64,000 bases of DNA from Jannaschia sp. M317 (lineage in GTDB: Bacteria; Pseudomonadota; Alphaproteobacteria; Rhodobacterales; Rhodobacteraceae): positions 2,633,001 to 2,697,000 of the forward strand of contig NZ_CP081155.1 of the NCBI RefSeq assembly GCF_025141175.1, in the 5' to 3' direction. Below, piece by piece: positions 1-8,104 of this stretch (position 1 is the first letter of the stretch; the number at the start of each line of letters is the position of its first letter). Below the pieces are notes generated by a model that made no database searches, was not told the DNA's origin, and saw only the letters and a program-made list of their open reading frames with translations. Position numbers and translations under genes: made by a program.

Positions 1-148
1 ACAAGGAAACGCTACGTAAGCCATGCGCTGAACGCATAGCGGCATTGCACCTGTCAGTTCAGATTCTGCCTTGCCCGATGGCAGGGTGACGCTTAATTCA
101 GCAGGTGAAGGACGGCGCGACGCGCCCCTTCACCTCCCTGTTGGACTT
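1..148 (+). other. Structured region, possibly the 3' part of an upstream transcript
   Basis: No complete gene fits here. Reading from base 1, one frame gives TRKRYVSHALNA and stops at 37-39, so the tail of an upstream protein is possible but I do not recognise it. Three hairpins can be drawn: ATGCG/CGCAT (23-37), CTGCC/GGCAG (about 66-84), and a strong stem AGGTGAAGG/CCTTCACCT (103-111 with 127-135) extended inside by GGCGCG/CGCGCC. A terminator follows directly. It may be the 3' end of a small RNA or a 3' UTR. The RNase P, SRP and tmRNA signatures I know are not visible. Confidence 0.3.
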
Positions 149-177
149 GGCCGAGCTTCGTGCTCGGCCTTTTTTTT
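149..177 (+). terminator. Rho-independent terminator
   Basis: A perfect 8-bp stem GGCCGAGC/GCTCGGCC with loop TTCGT is followed by eight T residues (170-177). It would end a plus-strand transcript entering from the left edge. The minus-strand sufE stop codon lies just beyond it. Confidence 0.85.
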
Positions 178-179
178 GC

Positions 180-605
180 CTAGCCCACTGCGGACGCGGC
201 AACCTGGCGAATCCGTTCCACCATGGCACGCAGACCGTTGGACCGTTGCGAAGACAGGTGTTCGTTCAGACCCAGCCGCCCCATTTCCGCGATTGCATCG
301 ACTTCGCCCACGGCCTTGACCGTCAGCCCGCCATACAGGTCGTGCAGGACGGCGATCAGGCCGCGGACGATCATCGCGTCGGACTCTCCGTCGAAATCGA
401 ACGTCGCGTCTGGTCCCTGCCCGTCGATCCGGGGATGCAGCCAGACCTGGCTGGCGCAGCCGTCGACCTTGGTGGCGGCCACCTTCAGGGCGTCAGGCAA
501 CGGCGGGAACGCCTTGCCCATGTCGATCACATGCCGATAGCGGTCTTCCCAGTCGTCGAGAAACTCGAAAGTCTCCACCAGATCTTCGAACCGGTCCTGT
601 GCCAT
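180..605 (-). CDS. sufE: SufE family cysteine desulfuration protein
   Basis: SufE accepts persulfide sulfur from the cysteine desulfurase SufS and passes it to the SUF Fe-S scaffold in the cytoplasm. The 141-residue protein has the usual length and carries the sulfur-accepting cysteine in the motif KVDGCASQVW (Cys50), with the family C-terminal pattern GRLGLNEHLSSQRSNGL. I chose the start at 605 (MAQDRFEDLVETF), which matches the family N-terminus; the frame stays open further upstream but that part is not conserved-looking. It is divergent from the lipoprotein gene at 720 and stands alone, with no other suf genes in the window. Confidence 0.93.
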   Translation of the reverse strand: MAQDRFEDLVETFEFLDDWEDRYRHVIDMGKAFPPLPDALKVAATKVDGCASQVWLHPRIDGQGPDATFDFDGESDAMIVRGLIAVLHDLYGGLTVKAVGEVDAIAEMGRLGLNEHLSSQRSNGLRAMVERIRQVAASAVG

Positions 606-719
606 GCGCGCCCTTTCCTTGTCATGCAGCAGGTAGGACGCCCACACCGGAACGTCCAGCCGCTTCCCAAAGGGGACGCGATGGGCTAGCCCGAACAGGC
701 AGAATTCGAGGGGGCTTCG

Positions 720-1169
720 ATGGGCTTGGGAACGAAGATCGCGCTGGGCGCACTGGTGCTGACGATTGCGGGCTGCGGGCTTGGCCAATCGCGTCTGAAC
801 CCGCTGACCTGGTTTGGTCGCGACAGCTCCGAGGCCATCGATGCGGCCCGCGCCACCCCGCGGGAACCGGTGATCGATCAGGTTCTGTCCCTGACCGTCG
901 ACCCGACGCCGGGCGGGGCCATCGTGTCGACCGTCGGCCTGCCACCGACCCAAGGCTTCTGGGAGGCGGAGTTGGTGCAGGTCCCGACCGACGACGCCAC
1001 CACGTTGTTGTTCGATTTCCGCATCCTGCCCCCGCTGCAGCCGCGCCGCACAGGCACGCAGCCCTCGCGCGAGGTGCTGGCCGGCACGATCCTGTCGAAC
1101 CAGGATCTGGCCGGCATCCGCACCATCGCCGTGCAAGGTGCACAGAACCGGCGTAGCGTCCGCCGCTGA
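720..1169 (+). CDS. Small conserved lipoprotein of unknown function
   Basis: The 149-residue product begins with a short signal peptide and a lipobox (LTIAGC, Cys near residue 19), so it is probably lipidated and held in the membrane facing the periplasm. The rest (an NPLTWFGR stretch near the N-terminus, then a mainly beta-type region) matches no enzyme family I recognise. A strong ribosome site (GAGGGGG about five bases before the ATG) supports the start. It is divergent from sufE with a 114-base gap and convergent with the MetE-like gene. Function unknown. Confidence 0.75.
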   Translation: MGLGTKIALGALVLTIAGCGLGQSRLNPLTWFGRDSSEAIDAARATPREPVIDQVLSLTVDPTPGGAIVSTVGLPPTQGFWEAELVQVPTDDATTLLFDFRILPPLQPRRTGTQPSREVLAGTILSNQDLAGIRTIAVQGAQNRRSVRR

Positions 1170-1198
1170 TCAAGGCGGCGACGCTTCTGCCCAGGGCG

Positions 1199-2329
1199 CT
1201 ACAGACGTCCGTTCGCCAGCGCCGTGCCCTGCGCCAGGGCCTCCAGCTTGGCATAGGCAATATCCGGGTCCACGGCCCCGAACCCCGCAAAGGTGCCAAA
1301 GCCGCAATCGCTGCTGGCGATGACCCGATCACCGCCGACGATGTTCGCAAACCGGCCCAGGCGTTCGGCCACCACCTCAGGGTGTTCCACGAAGTTCGAG
1401 GTGGAATCGATCACGCCGGGCACCAGGACCTTGTCGTCCGGGATCTCCGCGGCGCGGTCGCGGAACACCTGCCATTCATGGGCATGACGCGGATTCGAGG
1501 TTTCGAACAGCAACTGCGAGGCATTGACCCCCAGAAAGGTCGAAAAGACCGTATCCATGTCGATGTCGCAGATATGCGGCCCCTCGTAGTTCCCCCAACA
1601 GATGTGAACGCGCACCCGTGTCGGGTCGATCCCGTCCAGCGCCGCGTTCAATGCCTCTACGTGCGCAGCTGCGATCTTGAGAAACTCTGCATCCGTCAAA
1701 TCAGCGAACAGCATGTGCCGCGACAGCGCCAGATCCGGGCAATCCAACTGCAGATACAGACCCGCATCGACAATCGTCCGGTACTCCTCGCGCATCGCAT
1801 CGGACAGCGCCGCCAGATAGGCGTCCCGCGTCGGGTAGAAATCGTTTTGCAAGAACAGCGAAATGACCCCGGGCGAGGCTGCATTCATGAACCCTTCGGA
1901 CGCACCATGGGTGGCCATAGCCTCCTTGAGGTTCGCGATATCGGTCAACAGCTCGCCTTGGCCCTTGGACCGCACCTCGCCGGTGCACATCGGGCGGGCA
2001 TATTTCGGCGTGCCGCCATCTGCCGCCAACCGCTTCAGGAACGTCGGGAACCGTTTCAGATCAGCCGGCGCGTTGCGGGGGCTGTCACCGGAAAACCCGG
2101 TGTAACGGTCCTTGACGTAGGTCGCATAGCTGATCTTTGACGTCTCGCCGTCGGACACGACGTCAATCCCCGCTTCGACCTGTCGCCGAACCGTGTCCGC
2201 GCAGGCCGTGGTCATCTGGCGGGCAAAGGCGGCGGCGTCAAAGTCCGCCCCCTGTTCGCGCGCAAAAATGAAATCGACCGTTTCCTGCGTACGCGGCAGG
2301 CTGCCCACATGGGTTACTTTTATGGTCAT
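1199..2329 (-). CDS. Core MetE-like (cobalamin-independent) methyltransferase
   Basis: A 376-residue protein of the zinc-dependent MetE C-terminal/epoxyalkane-CoM transferase superfamily. It corresponds to the catalytic half of MetE only; the N-terminal half of full MetE (about 750 residues) is absent. Zinc-ligand motifs are visible: HxC in VHICWGNYEG, the Glu of LLFETSN and the late Cys of SSDCGFG. The N-terminal THVGSLPR is characteristic. The start at 2329 (MTIKVTHVGSLPR) has a GGAGAGA ribosome site. It lies 206 bases downstream of the SDR-to-bicupin operon on the same strand, with a hairpin repeat between, so it is probably transcribed separately. Methyl donor and acceptor cannot be read from sequence. 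Confidence 0.85.
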   Translation of the reverse strand: MTIKVTHVGSLPRTQETVDFIFAREQGADFDAAAFARQMTTACADTVRRQVEAGIDVVSDGETSKISYATYVKDRYTGFSGDSPRNAPADLKRFPTFLKRLAADGGTPKYARPMCTGEVRSKGQGELLTDIANLKEAMATHGASEGFMNAASPGVISLFLQNDFYPTRDAYLAALSDAMREEYRTIVDAGLYLQLDCPDLALSRHMLFADLTDAEFLKIAAAHVEALNAALDGIDPTRVRVHICWGNYEGPHICDIDMDTVFSTFLGVNASQLLFETSNPRHAHEWQVFRDRAAEIPDDKVLVPGVIDSTSNFVEHPEVVAERLGRFANIVGGDRVIASSDCGFGTFAGFGAVDPDIAYAKLEALAQGTALANGRL

Positions 2330-2445
2330 ACTCGTCTCTCCCTCACCGCGCCGACCGGCCCGTTTCCTACAGATGTTGACGCGGCCAACGGCACGATCCC
2401 ACCCCAAATTTCAAACGCACCCTACCCGCTCCTTCCTCTGGCCAT

Positions 2446-2514
2446 AAATACCTCGGGGGAGTCCCGCAGGGACGGGGGCAGAGCCCCCCGGATCGGGGCC
2501 GCAGGCCCCGATCC
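2446..2514. repeat. Multi-hairpin intergenic repeat of Rhodobacterales type
   Basis: Starting at AAATACCTCGGGGGA, three hairpins follow in series: GTCCC/GGGAC (2461-2473), GGGGGC/GCCCCC (2474-2488) and the perfect 11-bp GGATCGGGGCC/GGCCCCGATCC with loop GCA (2490-2514). The element sits just after the bicupin stop codon. From memory, sequences of this form are frequent after genes in Rhodobacterales. It may act as a bidirectional terminator or mRNA-stabilising structure. Confidence 0.6.
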
Positions 2515-2534
2515 CAAGCAAACGGCATGCGGCG

Positions 2535-3521
2535 TCAGCCGCGCCAGCTGGTTCCCGCGCGATCACCGGTGGCGACCACATGGTAAAGCGCCGCCTCCCC
2601 TTCCATCGATGGCACCACACGATGCGACAGCCCCGCAGGCACCGAGGCCGTGTCGCCGGGGGCCAGCGTGTCCGACCCGCCGTCCCAGCTCAGCCGCCAA
2701 TGCCCCCGCACCGGCATCAGAACGGATGGCCGGTCATGCGCATGAGGCGTGTCATCGGCGGACGCCCGGGTGATCAGGTCGATCTCGAAACCGGGCTTGT
2801 CGCGGATGATGCCGGTCTCGCCGATCACCTTCGCGGGCGTCCCGGAGGCAAGCGCGACCATGTCCCAGTACCGGCGCACGCCCCAGCCCACGACCTCGGC
2901 GGGCGTCAATTCGGGGTAGCCCTCCAACTCGGCCTCCGACAGCAAAGGCATGGGCTTTACCCCCTCGGGCAGGCGCTCCCCCTTCTTGCTGTCATAGAGC
3001 TTGCCCGTCTCGGCCAGAACAAGGCCGTGCTCCGCCGCGTCCTCGATCACCTGAGGGGCCCAGATCACCCCGCCGCCCGCGTCGTCGCCCCCCAGCACCG
3101 CCATGATCATCCCGTAGTCCGTGCCGATATTCTCGAAGCCACGGAAGATCCCTGTCGGAATGTTGATGATGTCGCCCTGTTCCAGCACGACCTCGCCTGC
3201 GGTGCCCCAGCGGCCCCAGAAAAAGCGCCAGCGCCCCGACAGCACGAAGAACACCTCCGCCGTGCGGTGCGAATGCAAGGAGTTGCGGCACTTCGGCGGT
3301 TGCCCCGCAGCCCCGATGTTGAAGCCGTGTGGCGTGGTGATGTGGACATGCTGGTCCGCGCTTTCGGAGACGCCGCCACCAATGATGGTAAAGTTCTCCT
3401 TCTGGTTCGACCCCGGCGTATGGGCGTCGATGAAGGCGGTCTTGCAGGGGCGGAGCTCTCCGTAGCGGACGATCTCGGGGGTCATTTTCGGTTCCTTAGG
3501 GGCGGGATTGGCAATGGTCAT
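2535..3521 (-). CDS. Bicupin protein (two cupin barrels)
   Basis: A 328-residue soluble protein with two cupin metal-binding barrels. The first has the HxH...E pattern at His83/His85/Glu89 followed by GDIINIPTG; the second has His260/His262 and PGDTASVPAG. The layout resembles iron-dependent dioxygenases and isomerases of the bicupin class. The start ATG at 3521 overlaps the stop of the upstream gene (ATGA), so translation is probably coupled; an in-frame Met 12 codons later is less likely. It is the last gene of the operon beginning at 6879. The neighbours suggest a catabolic enzyme on a small organic substrate, but the substrate is unknown. Confidence 0.8.
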   Translation of the reverse strand: MTIANPAPKEPKMTPEIVRYGELRPCKTAFIDAHTPGSNQKENFTIIGGGVSESADQHVHITTPHGFNIGAAGQPPKCRNSLHSHRTAEVFFVLSGRWRFFWGRWGTAGEVVLEQGDIINIPTGIFRGFENIGTDYGMIMAVLGGDDAGGGVIWAPQVIEDAAEHGLVLAETGKLYDSKKGERLPEGVKPMPLLSEAELEGYPELTPAEVVGWGVRRYWDMVALASGTPAKVIGETGIIRDKPGFEIDLITRASADDTPHAHDRPSVLMPVRGHWRLSWDGGSDTLAPGDTASVPAGLSHRVVPSMEGEAALYHVVATGDRAGTSWRG

Positions 3522-4135
3522 GGTGTCTCGCCCAGGGCTCTCAGGCGGGCCTCCAGGCTCTTGATACGGTCTTGCTGGCGGCTGATTTCGGGGCCAAGCA
3601 TGGCGGCGATCTGCGCCTCGTCGAAATGGGGTGTGATGAACTGCGGGCAGTTCCAATCCGTCGCCTCGACCTCGATGGTCAGCAGGCGTTCGACACGCCC
3701 CTGCCCGTCGACCGCCACTTGCCCCGCAAGTTCGACGTCGGCCTCAACCGGGACCATGCGCGCGCGGCCCTGAATCTTCAGACGCGCCTTGCGGGCGTAA
3801 TCCATTGCAAAGACAGATACGCGGTCGTCGCGGATCAGGTTGCCCTGGGTGATGAACTGCCGGTTGCCGCGATAATCGGACATCCCGATCGTCTGTGGCC
3901 CGACCTGCCGCAAGAACCCCTTGGGCCCGCCGCGATGCTGAATGTAGGGCCACCCCTCTTCGGTCAAGGAGGCGATGTAGATCGACGTGCGGTCCGCCAG
4001 AAAGGCCCATTCGTCGGGGCCCAGCCCACGTGGGCCAAGATGCCGATACCGTGCGGCGTTCGCCTCGCGCGAAGACGCGGCCTCCTGCAGGGCGCGCGTC
4101 TGGGCACCGAACATGATATCATCGTAGGCGCGCAT
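3518..4135 (-). CDS. Pyridoxamine 5'-phosphate oxidase-like FMN-binding protein
   Basis: A 205-residue protein of the FMN split-barrel (PNPOx-related) superfamily. The body has the typical run of strands around SIYIASLTEEGWPYIQHRGG and the later MSDYRGNRQFITQGNL and VFAMDYARKARLKIQGRA segments. These proteins bind FMN, or sometimes heme or F420, and act as small oxidoreductases. The C-terminal 25 residues (SRQQDRIKSLEARLRAL) look like a short coiled coil. The start MRAYDDIMFG at 4135 lies four bases after the stop of the NTF2-like gene. Its operon position suggests it works on the same pathway as the SDR and bicupin. True PdxH activity is unlikely. Confidence 0.78.
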   Translation of the reverse strand: MRAYDDIMFGAQTRALQEAASSREANAARYRHLGPRGLGPDEWAFLADRTSIYIASLTEEGWPYIQHRGGPKGFLRQVGPQTIGMSDYRGNRQFITQGNLIRDDRVSVFAMDYARKARLKIQGRARMVPVEADVELAGQVAVDGQGRVERLLTIEVEATDWNCPQFITPHFDEAQIAAMLGPEISRQQDRIKSLEARLRALGETP

Positions 4136-4139
4136 CGGA

Positions 4140-5108
4140 TCAGGCCGCGCCAAGCAGGATCTGTTTCCAGATGGCTGTTTCGTCGTAGACGGTCCATTCC
4201 CGGCGCAGACCCCAGGGCCCGAATTCCGCATGGGTGATCCCCATGACGTGAACCATCGCCCCCGTCGGTGCCCCGAACCCGCCCCAGCCGGAATGTCGAC
4301 CAGTCAGGGACCAGCGCACCGCGGCGCGCGGCGGCATCATCGGATCATCGCGACCGATGACGTGGTGGATTTCGAACGTCGCCTCCGGGAAGGCGGCCCG
4401 AAGTTGGATCCAGAACCGGTCGGCATCGCCCGGACCATGCGCCGTGACGCCACCGGGGTATTCCAGTTGGGCGGCGCGGTCATAGATCTCGGGGATCGCG
4501 CGCAAATCGGCCCCCATGATGCGGGTCAGCAGCTCGGCCAGCTTTGCCCCCCATGCGTTGTCGTTGCCGCGCCCCTTGTAAGGACCCGGCTGATCAATGT
4601 CGGGGGTGAACGGACGCGTTGCCGTCTCGCGCCCGCCTTCCCGCTCGATCAGGTCGGCGGCGTAGGCCTCGGGCGTCCAGCCCAATTGCCGGACGATCGC
4701 CCCCTGGTCACGGATCAACCATTCATCGTCGATGGCGATCCCCCGGACGTGGCAATCGGCCATGATGCGATAGACCAGCGTCTTGCCCGTGGCCTTGCCA
4801 TAGACACCGTCGCCCAAATGGGTCGCCGTCGACAGCAGGCGGTGCGACGACAACATGCCGTCTTCGGGGCTGTCGCCAGACCAGATCACGTCTTCGCCCA
4901 GCAGCGTGCGGTCGGGGAATTCCGCCAGCGTCGCCATCGTGGCCCCGATGACCTTCTGATTGCCGATCACGACCGACCCGGGCGAGCGCACGACGATGTC
5001 AGGCGCGTAATAATCGTGCAAGGTGGCGAGGCCGCGATCTTCCCAGATCTCCTTGGTGATGCCGATGATGTAGTCAGGCAGGTCTTTCCAGCGGTCGCTG
5101 AAGGTCAT
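4140..5108 (-). CDS. Tandem NTF2-like (SnoaL-like) protein
   Basis: A 322-residue protein with two NTF2/SnoaL-like cone folds in tandem, about residues 1-150 and 165-320. Each has the family pattern of an early HDYYAPDIVVR-type or IYDRAAQLEYPGG-type strand, and the protein ends in the EWTVYDETAIWKQ pattern. SnoaL-like proteins include cyclases, isomerases and hydratases acting in a hydrophobic pocket, and some are only ligand-binding. The start ATG at 5108 overlaps the lacI-type stop (ATGA). It is the third gene of the operon. Which reaction it catalyses cannot be told from sequence. Confidence 0.78.
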   Translation of the reverse strand: MTFSDRWKDLPDYIIGITKEIWEDRGLATLHDYYAPDIVVRSPGSVVIGNQKVIGATMATLAEFPDRTLLGEDVIWSGDSPEDGMLSSHRLLSTATHLGDGVYGKATGKTLVYRIMADCHVRGIAIDDEWLIRDQGAIVRQLGWTPEAYAADLIEREGGRETATRPFTPDIDQPGPYKGRGNDNAWGAKLAELLTRIMGADLRAIPEIYDRAAQLEYPGGVTAHGPGDADRFWIQLRAAFPEATFEIHHVIGRDDPMMPPRAAVRWSLTGRHSGWGGFGAPTGAMVHVMGITHAEFGPWGLRREWTVYDETAIWKQILLGAA

Positions 5109-6124
5109 TGAACATATCCTTGGAGGTGTCGGCAGGAGTCCCGGACCACCAGCGGTCCGTCGATTTCGATGCGGCGGGCGCTGCGGTCCGGATCTTCGAT
5201 CTGGGCAAGGATTTCCGCCACCGTCGCCTCGACCAGCCGGCGCACCGGCTGGCGCACCGTTGTCAGGCGATAGGCGGGCCAGTCGGCCATGGCGATGTCG
5301 TCGTAGCCGATGACGCTGACGTCATGCGGCACCCGCACCCCCATCTCGAAGCGGAGCATATCCAGCACCGCCAGCGCCATGTCGTCATTGCCCACGAAAA
5401 GCGCGTCCGGCGGAACAGCCGCCTCCATCATGTCACGCGCGGCGGCGCAGGCGATTTCGCGGTCATAGGCACCATCGGCCAGGGCGTGCAGGTCCTGCCC
5501 GGCCGCCTCCAACCCCGCGCGCAGACCTGCCAGGCGGTCGCGTCCGGTCGACGCCCCCTGCCAGCCCGCGACATGCGCAATCCGGGTGTGGCCGGTTTCG
5601 ATCAGGAACTCCGCGACCTTGCGCCCCCCGGCCCGGTTGTCAGAGGTCACCGCCGACAGGCCGGGCCGCTCGATCGAGCGGTTGAACAGCGCGATCGGCA
5701 GTCCCGCCGCCGCGCATTTTTCGACCAGATTGCCCGACAGGGTGACCGAGGCCGCGATAAGCCCGTCCACCTGATAGTCCATCAGCTGATCCACGACCTG
5801 ATCCAGGTCGATCCCGGACTCGCCCATGGTAAAGATCAGCAGGTGATAGCCTTCCGCCTGCAGCGCGTGGCTCAGCTTCTCGACGGCATCCGCGTAGAAC
5901 AGGTTGTTCATGTTGGCGACGACGAAGCCGATGATCCGGGACCGCCCGGTAATCAGGCTGCGCGCCAGGACGTTGGGGCGATAGCCCAACTCCTCGGCGG
6001 CGGCGCGGACGCGTTTGTCCATCGCGGCGCTGACCGAGGTGCCCTTGGAAAACACCCGGCTGACCGCCGACTGGCTGACCCCGGCCAGGCGGGCAACATC
6101 AAGCGAAGTGACCCGTTTGCCCAT
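5105..6124 (-). CDS. LacI-family transcriptional regulator
   Basis: A 339-residue repressor-type protein. Residues 3-25 form the LacI helix-turn-helix (VTSLDVARLAGVSQSAVSRV), followed by the hinge region with LGYRPNVLARSL. A periplasmic-binding-protein-like sensor domain follows (about 60-335), with GFVVANMNNLFYA at its start and VSVIGYDDIAMADW near the end. It sits as second gene of its own operon, with start and stop overlapping both neighbours (TGATG upstream, ATGA downstream). It is therefore very likely to control the operon, probably through the palindrome at 6898-6911. The inducer is unknown. Confidence 0.92.
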   Translation of the reverse strand: MGKRVTSLDVARLAGVSQSAVSRVFSKGTSVSAAMDKRVRAAAEELGYRPNVLARSLITGRSRIIGFVVANMNNLFYADAVEKLSHALQAEGYHLLIFTMGESGIDLDQVVDQLMDYQVDGLIAASVTLSGNLVEKCAAAGLPIALFNRSIERPGLSAVTSDNRAGGRKVAEFLIETGHTRIAHVAGWQGASTGRDRLAGLRAGLEAAGQDLHALADGAYDREIACAAARDMMEAAVPPDALFVGNDDMALAVLDMLRFEMGVRVPHDVSVIGYDDIAMADWPAYRLTTVRQPVRRLVEATVAEILAQIEDPDRSARRIEIDGPLVVRDSCRHLQGYVQ

Positions 6125-6879
6125 CAGCCTGCCGTCCAGCCGCCATCGACAAGGATCGACGTGCCCGTGATCATTGCCGCGGCATCCGAGGCCAGGAACA
6201 CGACCGGGCCCATGATGTCCTCGACCTCACCCACGCGCGGAAGCTTGATCTTCTCGTCGATCCACGCGCGGCGTTCGGGGTCGTTGAACGTGCCTTCGGT
6301 CAGGGGTGTGCGGATAAACGTGGGACAGATCGTGTTGACGCGGATGTTCCTTGGCCCCCATTCGATGGCCATGGCCTTGGTCATGCCTTCGACCCCGTGT
6401 TTCGTCGCGCAATAGACGGCCCGGTCGATCCCGCCCACATGGCCCATCTGGCTGCTGATCTGAATGATCGAACCGCCCTGGGTCATGCGCCGCGCCACCC
6501 GCTGCGCCAGGAAATAAGCGGCCCGCAGGTTCAGGCCGGTCACCGCATCGAAATCCTCGGGCGTTGTGTCCAGCGCCGGACCATGCCGGGCGATGCCAGC
6601 GGAATTGCACATGATGTCGAACCCGTCGCGCGCATCCAGAAAGCCATCCAGCGCAGTCAGATCGGACACGTCCAGCGGGGCGCCTTCGGCCTCGTGACCC
6701 GCGTCGCGCAGGGCCGACACGGCCTCGGATACCTGTGCCGGCGTGCGCGCGGCAACGGTCACATGCGCCCCGGCCTGCGCCAGGGCCGCCGCGCAGGCAA
6801 GGCCGATGCCACGGGTCCCGCCAGGGACGAAGGCGCGGCGGCCGTCTAGACGGAAGGCAGGCGTGCGAGGCAGGGACAT
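6124..6879 (-). CDS. Short-chain dehydrogenase/reductase (SDR)
   Basis: A 251-residue classical SDR, cytoplasmic and NAD(P)-dependent. The cofactor loop is GGTRGIG (residues 20-26), NSAG is at 92-95, the catalytic Ser at 142-143, and Tyr156 and Lys160 lie in YCATK. The end, MITGTSILVDGGWTAG, is typical of alcohol or 3-oxoacyl reductases. The start at 6879 (MSLPRTPAF) has a GGAG site; an open extension upstream crosses the operator and was not used. It is the first gene of a five-gene operon and probably oxidises or reduces the pathway substrate. Confidence 0.88.
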   Translation of the reverse strand: MSLPRTPAFRLDGRRAFVPGGTRGIGLACAAALAQAGAHVTVAARTPAQVSEAVSALRDAGHEAEGAPLDVSDLTALDGFLDARDGFDIMCNSAGIARHGPALDTTPEDFDAVTGLNLRAAYFLAQRVARRMTQGGSIIQISSQMGHVGGIDRAVYCATKHGVEGMTKAMAIEWGPRNIRVNTICPTFIRTPLTEGTFNDPERRAWIDEKIKLPRVGEVEDIMGPVVFLASDAAAMITGTSILVDGGWTAG

Positions 6880-6897
6880 GGACGACTCCGAGAAGAA

Positions 6898-6911
6898 TGC
6901 ATACCTATGCA
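6898..6911. promoter_or_regulatory. Probable operator for the LacI-type regulator
   Basis: A perfect palindrome TGCATA-CC-TATGCA lies 18 bases upstream of the SDR start codon. LacI-family operators are about 14 bp with TG...CA ends, as here, although the central CG usual for the family is CC/GG. A repressor bound here would overlap the 5' leader of the operon that encodes the LacI protein. Confidence 0.6.
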
Positions 6912-7062
6912 AACACCTTCGGGCGCGCGCTGGCAAGGGGGCTGCGAACCTTTCATTCCCTCGCGGCATGGTTTTCGTGGCAAGGTGCCGCAGACGAATG
7001 GACCAAATCGGTACGGCGGCACCCCTCGCCGCTTTCGTCAGGGTCCGATCCCGTCTGATCGA

Positions 7063-8058
7063 TCAGCGCGGCAGAGCCTGCAACCAGGCGGTCAGGTCCG
7101 CGATGGCCGCGGGCGTGTGCCCGGGACTGAGGATGTCGCCCGCGATGACATGGTGATGGGGGTCGTCGCCAGCAGGCAGGGTCACGCGCGATATCTGCAC
7201 CGGTCCGGCCCATCGCGCGGCCACCCCTTCCGTCGTTTCTGCGTCCACGACGGTATCCTCAGGCGAGAAATAGAACAGCGCCGGAATCTCTGCCTGCGCC
7301 CAGTCCAGCCGCATTGCGTAGTCCAACAACGCCTGCATCGGCAGCAGGGCGCGGGTTGGGTATTCGTGCGTCCAGTGTTTCGCGTGCCGGGCATTCGCTG
7401 GTTCGAACCTCCGGGTTTCACCGGCGATCAGCGGAACCCATTGGCGCGCAGCGGGCCAGGACAACAGCGATGCAATCGGGTTGGCCACCTTGAAGTTCGG
7501 TGAGATCAGGATGACGCCTGCCAGGTCGCGGCGTTGGGTGGCCAGCCCCGGGTCGGCCGCCAGCACAGCGGCCAGGGTTCCCCCCGTCGACGCCCCGATG
7601 ATCACCACCCGGTCGCCGATCCGACGTCCGATTTCCATCGCCTCGGCCACATCCTCCAACCAGTCGCCCGCCGCAGGTTCGGCCATGGCATCCCCATCGC
7701 GCCCGTGCCCGGCCAGCCGTTGATAAAAGACGTTGGCCCCAAGCGTTTCGGCCAGGCGATCGGTCACGGGCCGGGTTTCCCAAAGATCGGCCGAAAACCC
7801 GTGCAGATAGACAAGCGACACCGCACTGCGTTGCCCCGGTGCCCCCGCCCAGAGAACGCGTTTTGCCGCGTCCGGTCGCAGGTCCGCCACCTGGCTTTCC
7901 CGGTCCGACAGCCAACCGTCGATATCGGCGGGCACGGCCGCAGGGTCGAAGTCGATCTGCGTCTCGACCTCTTCATAGGGGCCGAAAAGCCAAATCGCGG
8001 TCCCCGCCAGCCCCAACAGGATCAAACCCCAGATCATACCGCGCAACATCTTTGCCAT
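7063..8058 (-). CDS. Membrane-anchored alpha/beta hydrolase
   Basis: A 331-residue protein with one N-terminal membrane segment (residues about 7-26, MIWGLILLGLAGTAIWLF) followed by a periplasm-facing alpha/beta hydrolase domain. The oxyanion HG is at residue 86 (VYLHGFSAD), the nucleophile Ser157 sits in GASTGG, and the likely acid and His are in YFSPEDTVVD and DDPHHHVIAG. This resembles carboxylesterases and lysophospholipases. It is followed 46 bases away by a second hydrolase gene on the same strand. Substrate unknown. Confidence 0.85.
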   Translation of the reverse strand: MAKMLRGMIWGLILLGLAGTAIWLFGPYEEVETQIDFDPAAVPADIDGWLSDRESQVADLRPDAAKRVLWAGAPGQRSAVSLVYLHGFSADLWETRPVTDRLAETLGANVFYQRLAGHGRDGDAMAEPAAGDWLEDVAEAMEIGRRIGDRVVIIGASTGGTLAAVLAADPGLATQRRDLAGVILISPNFKVANPIASLLSWPAARQWVPLIAGETRRFEPANARHAKHWTHEYPTRALLPMQALLDYAMRLDWAQAEIPALFYFSPEDTVVDAETTEGVAARWAGPVQISRVTLPAGDDPHHHVIAGDILSPGHTPAAIADLTAWLQALPR

Positions 8059-8104
8059 CGCCCCATCCTCCGCGACGCAGAAAGGCGCAGGGGGTGGGGG
8101 CGGG

